Positions 32,982 to 44,737 of a DNA stretch of 64,000 bases are shown piece after piece. The first letter of the stretch is position 1, and each line of letters begins with the position of its first letter. The stretch is taken from positions 32,443,042 to 32,507,041 of the forward strand of contig OX421966.1 in the NCBI GenBank assembly GCA_949128115.1, in the 5' to 3' direction. The notes beneath the pieces are model-generated. The model saw nothing but the letters and a program-made list of their open reading frames with translations, was not told where the DNA came from and made no database searches. The translations under genes and the position numbers were made by a program. This stretch comes from Anaspis maculata. Lineage: Eukaryota > Arthropoda > Insecta > Coleoptera > Scraptiidae.

Positions 32982-33846
32982 GTATGAACAACACCAGCAA
33001 AAACTATAGAAATTTAATCCACTATAACACCTCACGCCACAAGAGCACCCTCCTCCGCAGTCACCGCAACTCAAAGTTCCGATACGTCCTTTAATATCAA
33101 ATTTGAGCCCGATCGCAGGTGCAAAGTGGCGCCAAATTGGCGATAACAAGTCTGCATAAGTGAATAAAAAATGCACGACGGAGGCAACATTACGACCTTA
33201 ATGCGATAAAGTGCCGGGTTGTGTTGGATTTTTCAAGCCCGAAAACTTGAGAGGGCCTAATTTGATAGCGCGCCGGCGTTTGATATTTTATAATCCGCGA
33301 GCTGAAAATTGGGTGACGAAGAAAGTTTTGCCAAGTGGCAAATAGCCGAGCTGTGGTAAAGTTGTTATCCGGAACAATCTAAGGACTTCTGATAAAACAG
33401 ACTGATCAGCAGTTTTTTTAATTATTAAACATGTTCTAAAATTTTATTCACTTCTACAGGGTGAGTCATGAATCCCTCAAATCTAGTTTTCTGTAAAATC
33501 ACCCGTGAAAAGTTCCAAGAGGTATACAGTGCGGGGCAAAAGTATGGGACAAATTCATTGAATAATTCGCATTTCTTTTCTTGAAAAATTCCTCAAACAA
33601 GTCGATTTTGTTTTCCGATTTGACATATTTTAATGTGAAAGTTTTTGTATTTACCGCCATTTTTATAGAAACTGTGACGTCATCGCACATTTTTTTAAAT
33701 TGAACTCCCCTCCTTTCTTTGCAGATTCGAATAGATTATGGAATTCTTATTTGATTAGTTATATGCACATTATACTTTTTGGGCTAATAGTTTCGGGTAT
33801 ATCAAATGTCAAAGCTCTTGATTTATACTATTAGATCTGAATAATT

Positions 33847-34321
33847 GAGAGTGGGTCATTCACATCCACAGTGGGTGTGAGTGAGTAAGTGAATACTTGG
33901 AGCGTTGCGGCGAAGAACGTGAAGCTGGGATGGAAAGTATGAGCATTGTACAACTACTCCTAGTAGGCCAGCCGCCGTTCAAATTGTGCAATTTTCGGAA
34001 AGCAGGGGCAGGTGGCGTGTTCAGCATTTGTCGTTTGGTCGCTCAAATTAGTTATAAATCTCGCTGTCTTCAAATTTCAACGTGGCGCCCAACTTACTGA
34101 TAGATGTTGATGGTTTGGTACAGAAATTTTAATTTTTCTCATATGCGCTGATGATTTCTTGCGAGCTAATTGCTCTAGGCGACATCTAGCGACAAAATCC
34201 CAAATTCGAGGCTGACCTACTAGTAATAGTTATACAATGGTATGAGTCACTCTCAGTTATCCACGCTCCAAGTGTTCACTTACTCACTCACACCCACTGT
34301 GGATGTGAATGAGTCACTCTC
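33847..34321. mobile_element. MITE with about 60-bp inverted ends
   Basis: The left end (GAGAGTGGGTCATTCACATC, continuing through CACAGTGGGTGTGAGTGAGT) is the inverted counterpart of 34258-34321. The centre is unpaired and GC-richer. No coding feature. Confidence 0.8.
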
Positions 34322-34401
34322 AAGTACATATTTCAATCCAATAGTATAAAAAAATTTAATTCTGAAAAATCAATTTTTTATTTTCATAAAAATTGATTTG
34401 A

Positions 34402-34660
34402 AACTCCATTCAATGGATCAAATGCTCAAACTGCCATCCATTGGTCTCTTGGCATACGCAAGCCTGTCCGAAAGTTCTGTACACTGATCAAGCGACATTC
34501 TTCACGAATTTGATCTTTCAAGTCTTCTGAATTGAAATCCCGAGATCTCGCGAGCCATTCTATCAGTCCTCGTCTGCCAATCCACTTTTCAGGAAAGAAG
34601 TTATCCAAAAGAGTACGGACAGGCCGCGCATAGTGACCTAAAGGGAAGACTAAAGGGCCT
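34402..34660 (-). pseudogene. Mariner/IS630-type transposase C-terminal remnant
   Basis: The - strand frame reads HYARPVRTLLDNFFPEKWIG, then RRGLIEWLARS, then DLKDQIREEC and ends near the usual C terminus. This matches the end of a common insect DDE transposase (Tc1/mariner-IS630 group), in which WIGRRGPIEWPxRSPDLxPxDFFLWG is followed by LxxRI. The DFFLWG block with the third catalytic residue has been deleted, joining ARS directly to the LxxRI helix, so the copy is dead. No termini were found for this fragment. Confidence 0.75.
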
Positions 34661-34680
34661 AAAGGGCCTAAAGGGCGACT
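34630..34680 (+). repeat. Short (AAAGGGCCT)n run
   Basis: CCTAAAGGG units recur four to five times with small variations. Confidence 0.8.
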
Positions 34681-35542
34681 GGAGAAGTTTGACTTTGTAG
34701 TTCATTCAAAATTTTGAGGGATTTTATAAACGTTTTTGCGATAAAAACGTTTGTATTTTGTCAAAACATCATTAGATAATAAAAAACTAAAAATTTACCA
34801 CATTCGATAATCATCATTTCGGAAACTATCAGTGCAAAAGGTGTACATGTGCATATTGCTGGAATCAGAATTTCATAATCTTTCCGAATATGCAAAAAAA
34901 AAGGAGGAAGATTCTATCCTTACTCTAGAAAAGAGATGTCCACTTTAAGGCCATGGACGAGATTGCGCTGTTCGAACTTCGAACTTGACCACGAGGTCAA
35001 GTAAGTAGTTTGAAACGAACTGATAGGGGACATTGAGGTGACTGTGAACACTGATGAATGTATTACAAGAAGTTATAACAGTGAAAATGAACATGATCAT
35101 CATATTATTCATTCTTTGAGATTATTCAATTTTCGAGATTATCCAATTTTTGAGATTATTCAGTTTTCGAGATTATTATTTTAATCTTCAAGTTTAATCA
35201 ATGTACAGGACCACCTGACTCTTGGTTAAAGGCGCGCTTCCGCGCCTTCATGACCTTGTTAACCAAAATGACTGATGACGTCACAGCTTCCACAAAAATG
35301 GCGGCAAATATGAAAATTTTACATCAAAATGTGCGGAATTGGAAAACAAAATCAACCTGTGCGAGAGATTTTTCGAGAAAAAAATGCGAATTTTTTAATG
35401 AATTTTTCCATACTTTTGCCCCTCACAGTATAAACTGACGTACTAAGAGTAACCAAATGAGATGACATGATTCGTTCTAAGAGAAAATCTTCTGCAAAGA
35501 TTTGGAGAACAAGATTTTCAGGATTTGTTAGTCATCCATCTT

Positions 35543-37435
35543 GTACCGGGTGGGCCAAAAAAAAATTGCACTAAAACTTTTCTTTTGTAAAATTTTCATT
35601 TCTTCTCCGATTTTGACGATATTGGTATCAATGGATAGCCAAAAGAATAGGCTTCAAACTCCCAAGTTCAAAATAGCCGCCTTTTCAGAATCCAAGATGG
35701 CGGACGCAGTTAAAAATAGGTCAACTGTAGAGCTCGTTTTCTTTTTATTATTGGCAATTGTGAAAATAAGAAAGCGTATGGTACATACCAATAGAATAGG
35801 CTATTGGCAAGATTTTGGAACCAAAATGAAAAAAAATCGGCCGACGGGTTGCAGAGAAATAGCAAATTGAAAAACATCCTGCTTGGCGTTTTCAAAGCGC
35901 GACCAGTGAGAACATCATTTCGGTGTATTTGCACTGCTAGATTTTTGTTTATAGTCCGATATTATGGTATCGGATGTCACTGGATGGCCAATGAAATGGG
36001 CTTCAAACGCCAATATCCAAAATGACCGCTATTCCAAAATCGAAGATGGCGGATGCAGTTCGAAATAAGTAAAAATTAAATTTTCAAAATTAGTCCGAAA
36101 AATAGACCTGGAACCAGTAAGACCACAAGGCAGGTGGCAAATATCGCTGGTACGTACTTGAACTTGATCAATTTTTGTTCAAGAACATTCAAGATTTAGA
36201 TGTTTAGATAGTTCTGCGTCAGTTTAGCTTGTGTATTGTAAGAAATATGTTCCTGATCTGGACAGAATAACTCACTAACCAGTGTATTCCTTTAGGTTGG
36301 AGCACCTGCCCATACAGCAGCTACAACAACCTGAGAAATGGTGGCACAAAAAATTTCACTGTGTCAAAAAGCTAGCCACCTTGTAGCCCGGAACTTATTC
36401 CCTTAGATTATCTCGTGGGTTCTATTTTATTCAGTTCAGAGACATTAAGAAGCTGCGAGAATGAGTATTCCAGTATTGGGAAGAATTTGCCCGAATTCCA
36501 ATTTTGAGTGGTGGTTTTAATTCCCAATTCCTCTGCAACCCGTCAATCGATTTTTTTTCATTTTTGTCTTAAAATGTTGCCAAGAGCCTATTCTATCGAG
36601 ATGTATCGGTGACTTCCTCATTTTTACAATTCCCAATTAATTTAAAAAAAAACAGCTCTTCATTTGACCTATTTTCAACTGCATCCAACATCTTGGATTT
36701 TTGAAAAGCGGCCATTTTGAACTCCGGTGCTTGAGCCTATTTCATTATCTATCCAGTGACATCCAACACGATAATATCGGACTCAAAACAAAAATCTAGC
36801 AGTGCAAATACCGAAATAATGTTCTCACTGCTCCCGCCTTGAAAACGCGCTATTTTGAACTGCATCCGCCATCTTGGATTTTGGAACAGCGGCCATTTTG
36901 GATATTGGCGTTTGAAGCCCATTTCATTGGCCATCCAGTTTAGTTTAGTTTAGTTTATTTATACTCTACTACAATGACCTTATCCTGAGGTATTTTATAA
37001 TCAGTGACATGCAATACCATAATATCGGACTATAAACAAAAATCTAGCAGTGCAAATACCGAAATGATGTTCTCACTGCTCTGCTCGCGCTTTGAAAACG
37101 CCAAGCAAGCCGTTTTTCAATTTGCTATTTCTTTGCAACTCGTCGGCCGATTTTTTCATTTTGGTCTTGAAATGTTGCCAATAGCCTACTCTATTGGTAT
37201 GTACCATCGGCTTTTTTATTTCCACAATTCCCAATAAAAAAATGACCGTTTCAGTTGACCTCTTTTTAACTGCGTCCGCCATCTTGGATACTGGAAAAGC
37301 GGCCATTCTGAAAAATGAAGTTTGAAGCCTATTTTTTCTGGCTATTTATGATACTAAGATCGTCGAAATCGGAAGAGAAATAAAAATCTTACGAGGGAAA
37401 AATTTAAGTGCAATTTTTTTAGGTCCACCCAGTAC
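35543..37435. mobile_element. Long inverted-repeat element with mariner-like core
   Basis: Ends GTACCGGGTGGGCCAAAAAA and TTTTTTTAGGTCCACCCAGTAC are imperfect inverted copies, and the arms pair over several hundred bases. The GATGGCGGA/CCGCCATCTTGGAT segment recurs at least five times in both orientations, so the arms contain internal duplications. The centre carries transposase remnants (36296-36423). It lies entirely within the Drgx intron. Confidence 0.75.
36296..36423 (+). pseudogene. Mariner-like transposase remnant
   Basis: Two conserved blocks survive in different frames. VGAPAHTAATT (from 36296) corresponds to the QDGAPAHTA block, with the catalytic Asp changed to Val. PPCSPELIPLDYLV (from 36376) corresponds to WPPxSPDLNPLDY, preceded by TAG where Trp is expected. 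Intervening stops and frame changes rule out function. The position at the centre of the 35543-37435 inverted repeat fits an ancestral long-TIR mariner-like element. Confidence 0.7.
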
Positions 37436-38197
37436 ATTGAATGGAATTTTAGAGTTGAAATTCCACCTTGTAAGTGGGTGACTTTTTATTGATGAATTCC
37501 AGCTTTGTTTTGATTCTTCGGTAGATACATTTTTCGTAAGTTGAAGTTTCACCTTGTACATTGAAATTTCACCTTATAAGTTGAAATTCCAACGTATTTT
37601 TTTATACCATGTCCCATCTCTACGCCTTCGTATTAAAAGGCTTGAACTTACTAATGCAGCCCCAATTTACATCACTCTGTTTGAAATAAATCCTTTGAAT
37701 TTTTCAGTGTTTTCGGGACATCTCGGAAACCACTGGAAATCCTTTCTATCTGAAGATGCGGCTGGTAACTATTTAATTTTATAGCAATGACTTGAGTGGC
37801 CAAACTTGAATGAGTAACAACCTTATCGAATACATAACGAATTGATAAATTGGGAAAAATATGACAAATCTAAGTAGCGGCAAGGCTTCGCTTAGACCAG
37901 TTGGTGGAATGATATTAAATATCCACTGCTTCGTCATAAAGGTGTGATTACTTGACTTTTAATTTTGAATATTTATAATTATTGTGAAGTGAAAAACGTA
38001 CCTCAGCTGAGCTTAAATGTACTGGCACCGAATTCAGAAGGATTTGGAATTACACTGAACATACCTACGTTTTCAACTTCAATTAAAATTTTCAATGATC
38101 ACACGCAAATCACCAAATTTTCAGCAGTTTTCATGTCGATGAGTCCTTGTTCTTAGGTCGATTTACAAGTGGTATTAAAACATGAATTTTCTTCCAG

Positions 38198-38562
38198 GTT
38201 TTCCGGGTTTATGCTCGTGCTGCCCCATCAAGCCGATGTCCGGCCTGAGTTCTGCCTTGCTGCCATCTAGCGAGGCGTCGTCGCAGATGTCGCCCGGTGG
38301 CGACCAGCGATCCTCCAGCGTCGCCGAACTGAGAAGGAAGGCGCAGGAGCACTCGGCCGCCCTCCTGCAGAGCCTGCAGCACGTGGCCAACTTCCAGCAG
38401 GCGGCGGGACTGGCGGGCGGGCTCAACTTTCCGCTTTTGCCGCCGCTCACGCTCCAAGCGTTCAACAACAGCAACAGCACCAATAACGGCACCACCAACA
38501 GGAAGCACGAGACTCCCGAAACGATCACAGCGCACAACAAGGAATCGACTTCCTCGCAATAA
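38198..38562 (+). CDS. Drgx: Drgx, terminal coding exon with OAR motif
   Basis: The exon starts after TTTTCTTCCAG and supplies two bases to a Gly codon split with the previous exon. It reads FPGLCSCCPIKPMSGLSS, later the OAR motif SSSVAELRRKAQEHSAALLQ (about residues 46-65 of the exon), then a Gln/Asn-rich tail ending TSSQ and TAA. The LCSCC-P-MSGLS block followed by an OAR ending EHSxAxLQS is the signature of DRGX (paired-like homeodomain factor of sensory and nociceptive neurons in vertebrates). OAR motifs fine-tune activation by paired-like factors. GC content is far above the flanks. The ATG at 38182 lies inside the splice acceptor tract and is not a start. Confidence 0.88.
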
Positions 38563-39475
38563 TCTCGATGGATGTAGTCTATTGGTTCTTTTTTTTTCCA
38601 AATTTGTCATAGTTCTCAGCTCAGTGCCAAACATAAGCGGATTTATAGCAGTTCAATGTTGACATAACTAGCGCTTTCAAAGTATAGTCGTTCATAAGAG
38701 TCATAAGTTTGACCAAAGCCAAAGAGTACAGGCATTTAATAGAGAAACTACGTGATGATGAATTTTGAAAGCCGAAGTCTAGCTATCCTGTTAGCTATCC
38801 TGTGAGCAAAAATGGTAGCTAAACGTGTGGCGTTGAAATAACGGCGGTTATAATAAATACATTCCGATATGTTTAATCATCAGAATTAACCATCCAAATT
38901 AGAAGGTAGATACCGCTACTTGCGAGACTGATCTTGCTCAGTCAAATGGCGCGATGCCTCTATTAATGCCCACTTTCTGCCAAACCAAAGACCAAATCTC
39001 AAATTTATTTCAAACGCGTGTACTTATTCACTGTTTCCAATTGTTAAAAAACGCAATTCGTGCAATTCTCTCCATGCTGCAATAAACACCAAAGCATGTT
39101 TTGATATTATTATGTAAATATTTTTTATGTTATTATAAATTATTACGTTTTATAAAATATTATATGACAAAAAAAAAGTTTTAGTTACCGAGTACCTACG
39201 TACCTACCCACCTACACCCCAATCCACATCTGTAATTATTGATTAATATACGACATACATAGCATAAGCAATAGTTTGTAAATATTTTAAAATGAAGGCA
39301 AAAAAATTGTAGACTAGACGTAGGAACTTGTTACCGAAATATTGTGATGTGATTTAGTATTATTAAAAAATCGTGCTACATAAAAATTATATTGTGCCAC
39401 CATATTTGTGAATGGCGATTCTGTAAAAATGTATAAAAAAGATAGTGTGTTCAATAAAAATAAAAATGTATTCTG
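38563..39475 (+). other. Drgx: Drgx 3' untranslated region (probable)
   Basis: AT-rich sequence after the stop. Candidate polyadenylation signals AATAAA lie at 39081-39086 and 39453-39458. The second is followed by T/GT-containing sequence. Which is used cannot be told from sequence. Confidence 0.5.
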
Positions 39476-40966
39476 GACTCACTTGCATTTCATTCTATTC
39501 GCTCCTCTCAATATTGTGATGAAAATTCAAAAATTTCAGGTAAAGTTTCCCACGGTTTCTCCTTCACAAAGGCGTCAACGTGGCAAAACTTTCAGCCAAC
39601 TAGAATCTCACTAGGGTTGAACGTACTATATCTATCATATAAGTCTTGAGTAGAGCTTTCTGCTAGAACGGCAAAAAAAGCTTTTCTGCAATAAGACTCG
39701 TAAGAACTTTCATATTCCACCTACATGAACTTTCTTTTTCTATCATACCTGTCAATACATAAGTAATAAAACATTGTTGCATTGTTGTGAAACTCACTGA
39801 AACAACTTGTTTGATGAATTCAGATCAAGATTCAGATTATCAAGTGAATATGACCGGAAACATGGAAAAAAAATAAAAAAAAATAATAAAAAAAAAAAAT
39901 AAATAAATATTTAGTCTGTGAGGAATTCTTTTCCCGACCCAACTAGTCGCTAAAATTTCCATTAGATAGAAGCAGGAGAAGTATTCTTGAAGTCCTCAAC
40001 GTCGCAGGTTTCAAACCTCAGCATTACAGGGTGATGTGACTCAGAATGCACAACAGTACTTCAACCAAGATGAAGATTTGGCAAGATTTGTAAGCGAATC
40101 CATGAGATTGTCCCAGGACTGCTTCACACTCTCTGTAGTCCTGTGTTGAAGTTTCGCTAATATCGTTACTCATTATCAGGAGCCAGTTTTATTTTAGAAT
40201 TATGCAAAGCACCGTATGATAAACAAAAATGGTTCAAAATTAAAATAAACAGATCTTTTTCTCGTTATCAAGAAGTCATGCAACTGTAAATTGGGTAAAA
40301 TATCACCAATATCCACTATCTTCATTTGGTAAGGCGTTATTCTTTTCACTTCATTTTTGACCCCATGTAGTGCCTTTTAAGAAGATTTTTAGTAGGGCGC
40401 AGGAACCATTGAAATTTTTGGCAACCACTGGTCCCAATTTTCAAGCTCTCCCCCCCCCCCCTCATATCAACCCCCAAGGGGCTCCCTCGTCATCTTAAGC
40501 AATAATGGCAAAGAAATTACTTGTTTGGGGGAACAAGGTTGACAACTGTTTTGAAGGTCTGAAATTATGTATGAAGCACAAATGTATTCCAATTGTTATT
40601 GAAATTGGTCAACTGTGTATAGTAGGTTCACTTCTACTGTGATTCTAGTTGACTGAGCAAATTTTATACTTTAGCATTATAGGCTTGCCGTCTTTTTACC
40701 TGGAGCAAAACTGGCTTCTCTAAAAGTAAAGTTATATTTCTTATCAAACTAAGTCATATTGACGGCGGCCATTCAGGGCCGGCACAAACTCGACCCGGGA
40801 AGCCCCAAAATGGAAGCAAATTACAAATCGAAGGTACTCACATCAATTTCGGTCCAATACGCACCTTTGAGGGGCTGGTTTTTTTTGAAATTTGGATTAT
40901 TCAACTTTTTACACGTAAATTCTTTTGCCCATGACAGACCCCAACGGCGATCCTAGTTTCGTCAAT
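39476..40966. other. Non-coding sequence, no gene recognised
   Basis: Contains an A-rich run (39868-39908), a C-run (about 40449-40461) and nothing coding. It is the start of the region downstream of Drgx. Confidence 0.4.
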
Positions 40967-42985
40967 AATTAGGCATTTCCATTGACGTCACAGCAGTGTT
41001 GCCAACTGTCCAGAATTGCCCGCCAAATTTGAACCAAATAATGTTCGGGGACAACCGAACTACAGGGCGCTTATGGAGTTCCAGTATCTGCATTTTTTCC
41101 TCGGCTACCTTTTTGAGTTTGAATTTGAAACTTTTGTATTAAGTTCAAAGCAATGTCCTTAATGCGCCTGCAAAATAACTTCTCGTGGAAAAGTGTGTTT
41201 TTTGAGAAAAAGCAAGCCAAACATGTTAGGTTACCTGCACAGGGTAGTGATAGTGGTGAGAATTCATATTTTCCGACGAAATTGGGCCTGGACTTTGCCA
41301 CCAAACTTCACCTGAATGTTGGGGGTCTACCTTCCTGGCATTGCTGGAGCGATATGACTTGTGAGGGACTAGGTATGTACCTCTTCGGTTCGTGCTTCCC
41401 AATCACCCAAATACTTGAGGCCCAGCTTTTACTGCTGGATTAAAGAAGCAAACAATAGTTTTAGTTAATATTTTATATTTTAAAAGTGCAGGAATGTCTT
41501 CACTTCGGTTGTAGAATATGGAGAGAGGCAAAACATGGAAGTTTAACTCGAACAGCTGTTCGGCCACCGAAGATGGAAGATGTCTTCGGTCACCGGAGCC
41601 CTCCTTGACAGAAATTTTACACCTGATTTGACGATGTTTAATTTTCATTTACAACTTGATTGTGTCAAGATATATTTCTTGAAAATACAAATATTTATTG
41701 TTCTATTGAGGATTCAAGGTTCCAAATTGTGGTCGACGTAGCAATTCCTCAGTCCTTAGATTTTCCCATTTTTAGATTGCCGAAGGCCACAATTTTTGAC
41801 ACAGGTACTTCCTGAAACTAGAGAGGCTCAGCAACAAATAATTTTGTGCAAACATCATAACTGTATAGGTAAAGCAATTTAGTTACCCATCCTTATCGTT
41901 ATCCGTACAACCTCCATATATTTTTTCAAGTTTATTCCTTCCTTCATCTTTTCCGTTTCTTGACGCTTTGAGATACTTTCTGTGATACTTCGTACTTCCA
42001 CGAGCCCAGCGTTTCGAGAAAACCATGAATTTCTCATTTTTTTCTAAAAAAAAGATTCAACTACTCTAACCCAACTTTCACGTCCATTGAGCCCTCTACA
42101 TCTCTAACCATGCTTTCTCCATTGCTTTCACAAGCCTGGATGTTTGAATTAACAATAATTTCCATTTTCTACTTCACTGCAGTTGTAATATTCGCTGTGA
42201 TATAAGCACATGTGAACCAGATGGGATCGGCTCCGAGCTCGGCTCCGGGTATCTTCCGATGACCAAATCGTACACCGTACACCTAACTTGACAATCTTGA
42301 ATTTTCAGTTGATGGCTTCATCGCGTCAAGACACATTGCTTAAGAAATCCTGAAATTTCTTCTTATAAGCAGGATTTGAGGTAAAATTGGGGTCAACTTG
42401 GAAATTCCTTAGTCGCTGGATTTTCCCATGCATTTCGAGATCGCCACAGGTCACAGTTTTTGCCACAGCCATACTTTCTGAAATCAGAAGGGCGCTTAGT
42501 AATGGATAATTTGTAAGATCGTCTCACATTTATTCTGTATTCCAACAATTTAGTCAGCTTTTTACCTTATCGGCAGGATAATAAACTGGCATATTTTCTC
42601 CTTCCCAGATGTCTTCAAGTCGCATTTCTTGGCACTTTGAAATACTTCCTGAGATGCTCTTTCCTTCCAAGAGTCCAGTTTCCCGAAAAAGCCACGGATT
42701 TCTTTTTTTTTCGACAAAAAAGATTTAAGCACTTTACCAAACTTTCTTGTTTATTGAGCTATCTAGGTCAATACACATCCAACTGTCGGTATTGATCGAA
42801 ACTCCGAAGTTTTGTAAATAATCATCACGCACAAACTTGCTTCCTAAGTTATCCAAAATCTCAAAAAAGTACCTTTTTTCAAGTCATAACAACGCGGGTT
42901 GTTCCCGAACACTTTTTTGATGTTATAAATTCAACTAGGTTGGCAACACTGACGAGCTCGTGACGTCATGTGGAAATGCCTAATT
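40967..42985. mobile_element. Two-kilobase TIR element, about 90-bp ends
   Basis: The left end (AATTAGGCATTTCC, then TGACGTCAC, GTGTTGCCAAC and GTTCGGGGACAACC) is repeated inverted at 42890-42985. The interior carries a diverged tandem duplication (see next entry). No transposase is recognised; the frame at 41153-41443 has no motif. Confidence 0.65.
41640..42760 (+). repeat. Diverged tandem duplication, about 660-bp period
   Basis: Anchors recur at a spacing of 660-670 bp. TTTTCCCAT occurs at 41761 and 42421, the TTTGAGATACTT/TTTGAAATACTT block at 41968 and 42637, and the stretches around GTCAAGA, GCAATTCCTCAGTC and TTTATTGAG-like segments also align. Identity is roughly 70 percent by eye. 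Confidence 0.65.
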
Positions 42986-43059
42986 CTTCTGGGCTTGGCG
43001 TTTTTTTTTCGATTAGAACAGGCGAAAGGGTTGATGATTGCATGAAACCCTTTTTTACT

Positions 43060-43560
43060 TCCCCGACCCATCACCCAACGTGAGGGGGAAGTTGTGTGAA
43101 CGCGCTAAAAATTTTTTCGGTATTTCGACGGATATATCAGTTTTGAGGTCCACTATGACGACTTAGACCATTTCCAGAATGATCTCTGTCTACATGTAAG
43201 TATGTTTGTGTGTCTGTAACCTTCCACGATAACAGCCGCAACATCTATCCGATCGACTTGAAATTTGGTACACAGACATGGTTCCACCAAAATGACAATA
43301 AAAGCTATATCTCACGGAACTTGACTTCCCGTTTGCAAGCCCATAAAAAACTATTCAGAACAGTCAGAAGTATTGCCCTATCTGTCATCTGTCAAATAAA
43401 AGAATGTCAAAACTCAAAACTTTACCATTCAATCATTCAGAATCTATCTGATGGATTGAGGCCAAATTTGGCAGGAAGCAACAAAACAAAAGAATCAAAT
43501 CAAGTCTTCAGTTGCAATCTTCCACCATTTTCTAGTCAAGCATTATGAATTCTCAAAACT
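43060..43560 (+). repeat. Dispersed-repeat-like segment
   Basis: GGGGGAAGTTGTGTGAACGCG followed by TGTAAGTATGTTTGTGTGTC and GACTTGAAATTTGGTACACA resembles a repeat type widespread in animal genomes. The 112-codon frame inside has no domain. Only one copy lies in the window, so the boundaries are uncertain. Confidence 0.35.
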
Positions 43561-43874
43561 TTTCCTATCCATTGCCACCCGAGAGGGCCTCTCGCCAGTA
43601 TTTTGGCCAGGATTAAAATTAAAAAAGACGTTCTATTGACCTAAACTAACAAGGTCAATATTTGTTAGTAATTCGCTGACAATCTGTTGATAAAAGTAGA
43701 CAAGAGTTACATAATTTCAAAACAGTTTCCAGTTTACTTTTCTTTCTGTTCGCCATCTGTTGAGAATAGCTGAACTACGAGATATGGTTTTGAAACTTCC
43801 GCTGAAGCAGCACGAATTATGAAAATCAACTACTGGATCAATGGACTTATCATTATTGAGCACTATCTTAATAT

Positions 43875-44387
43875 TGTTACGAGCGGCGATTCGGGATCAC
43901 ACGCGATCTTTCTAGACCCTTCCATTAGGTCGCAGTGTACAAGTGCCGAACTCTGGACATTTCCGGAATATACGTGATAGCTTGGGATTGAAATAACATG
44001 GGAGACTTGAACGATCGATCAGAAAACAACAGCCAAGTTGGCGGAGGCGCCGTCATTCAAGAGCACACGGGAAGCACGCGGAAGGTGTGTGATTATTCGG
44101 GAGTCGTCTAGAAACAATATGCCGGGGCGCTGTGGAGTTTGCTGGAGGACCCATGAAACATTCGAGAAAATTAGTCGGAACCTATATAACCACTATGGAT
44201 AGCCCACAGCACCAGTATTGAATACAAGGCGATAAACAGCGGATAGAAAGCGAAGTGGTAACCTGCGATATTCCAAGTATATAATTGTTGGCGTGTATTT
44301 ATTGTAGTACGCAGTAATAAACAGTGTGTGTTTTAGAATGATCGTCTCTCGTAATTATAATCGAACCAGTACGCGAAATACGTAACA
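43875..44387 (+). mobile_element. Solo LTR of a Gypsy-type element (TSD ATAT)
   Basis: A 513-bp TG...CA unit, TGTTACGAGCGGCG to ACGCGAAATACGTAACA, is flanked by ATAT on both sides (43871-43874 and 44388-44391), a 4-bp target duplication. A TATA box (TATATAA, 44183-44189) and polyadenylation signal (AATAAA, 44316-44321) give the + orientation. No internal retroelement sequence adjoins it. It interrupts the Penelope-like element. The same LTR occurs at 17283-17804 and 62363-62877. Confidence 0.9.
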
Positions 44388-44395
44388 ATATTAAT

Positions 44396-44737
44396 GATAA
44401 TTTTATTGGTTCACCAACTTATATGCTGTCCAGACAGGTCAACTCCATCCTTGTGAATAACCTCAATTTCAGGTCACTCTTTTCCATCATCAATTCTCAA
44501 GAATTAATAGATAAAATCTCCCCAATCTTGTCTGCTGACGATTGTTTTCTGGGGTCGTTTGACGAGGTGAATCTTTTTCCTTCTTATCTGTGCCCCTGGA
44601 TGAGACTTTGCGTCTGGTGAAGGGTTTGTTCTAGGAGGCACATGTCTGACCTTAGTGATGTAAATGCCAGCGATTTGTTCCAGCTTTTGTCTGTCTGTGC
44701 AAAACAAAACTATTTCAAGTTCAATAGCAAGTTCTAT
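44396..44737 (+). pseudogene. Penelope-like element, N-terminal RT portion
   Basis: The frame after the solo LTR reads NFIGSPTYMLSRQVNSILV, later DCFLGSFDEVNLFPS, matching the GSPTYxLSR and SFDVVxLFPSIP blocks of Penelope-like reverse transcriptases. A second frame continues with DLFQLLSVC and NYFKFNSKFY, the block before the QxxGxxMGSPLSP motif. The copy is cut at 44738 by a fold-back element and resumes at 45886. Frame changes show decay. Sequence 5' of the solo LTR could not be assigned. Confidence 0.75.

Larger units (their letters stand above)
32982..38197 (+). other. Drgx: Drgx last intron (5.2 kb)
   Basis: Bounded by donor GTATGA and acceptor TTTTCTTCCAG. The two flanking exons are in compatible phase: the split Gly codon is G|GT. 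The intron holds a MITE (33847-34321), a mariner-like transposase remnant (34402-34660) and a 1.9-kb inverted-repeat element (35543-37435), which account for more than half of it. The unassigned pieces show no further exon. Confidence 0.75.

Noticed and set aside
38182..38197. ATG at 38182 as the start of the OAR-containing protein
   Set aside because: It lies in the pyrimidine tract and acceptor TTTTCTTCCAG; the matching splice phase with 32981 and the DRGX family layout show this is an exon boundary.
43210..43548. 112-codon frame as a gene
   Set aside because: The sequence matches a dispersed-repeat style (GACTTGAAATTTGGTACACA) and the peptide has no domain.
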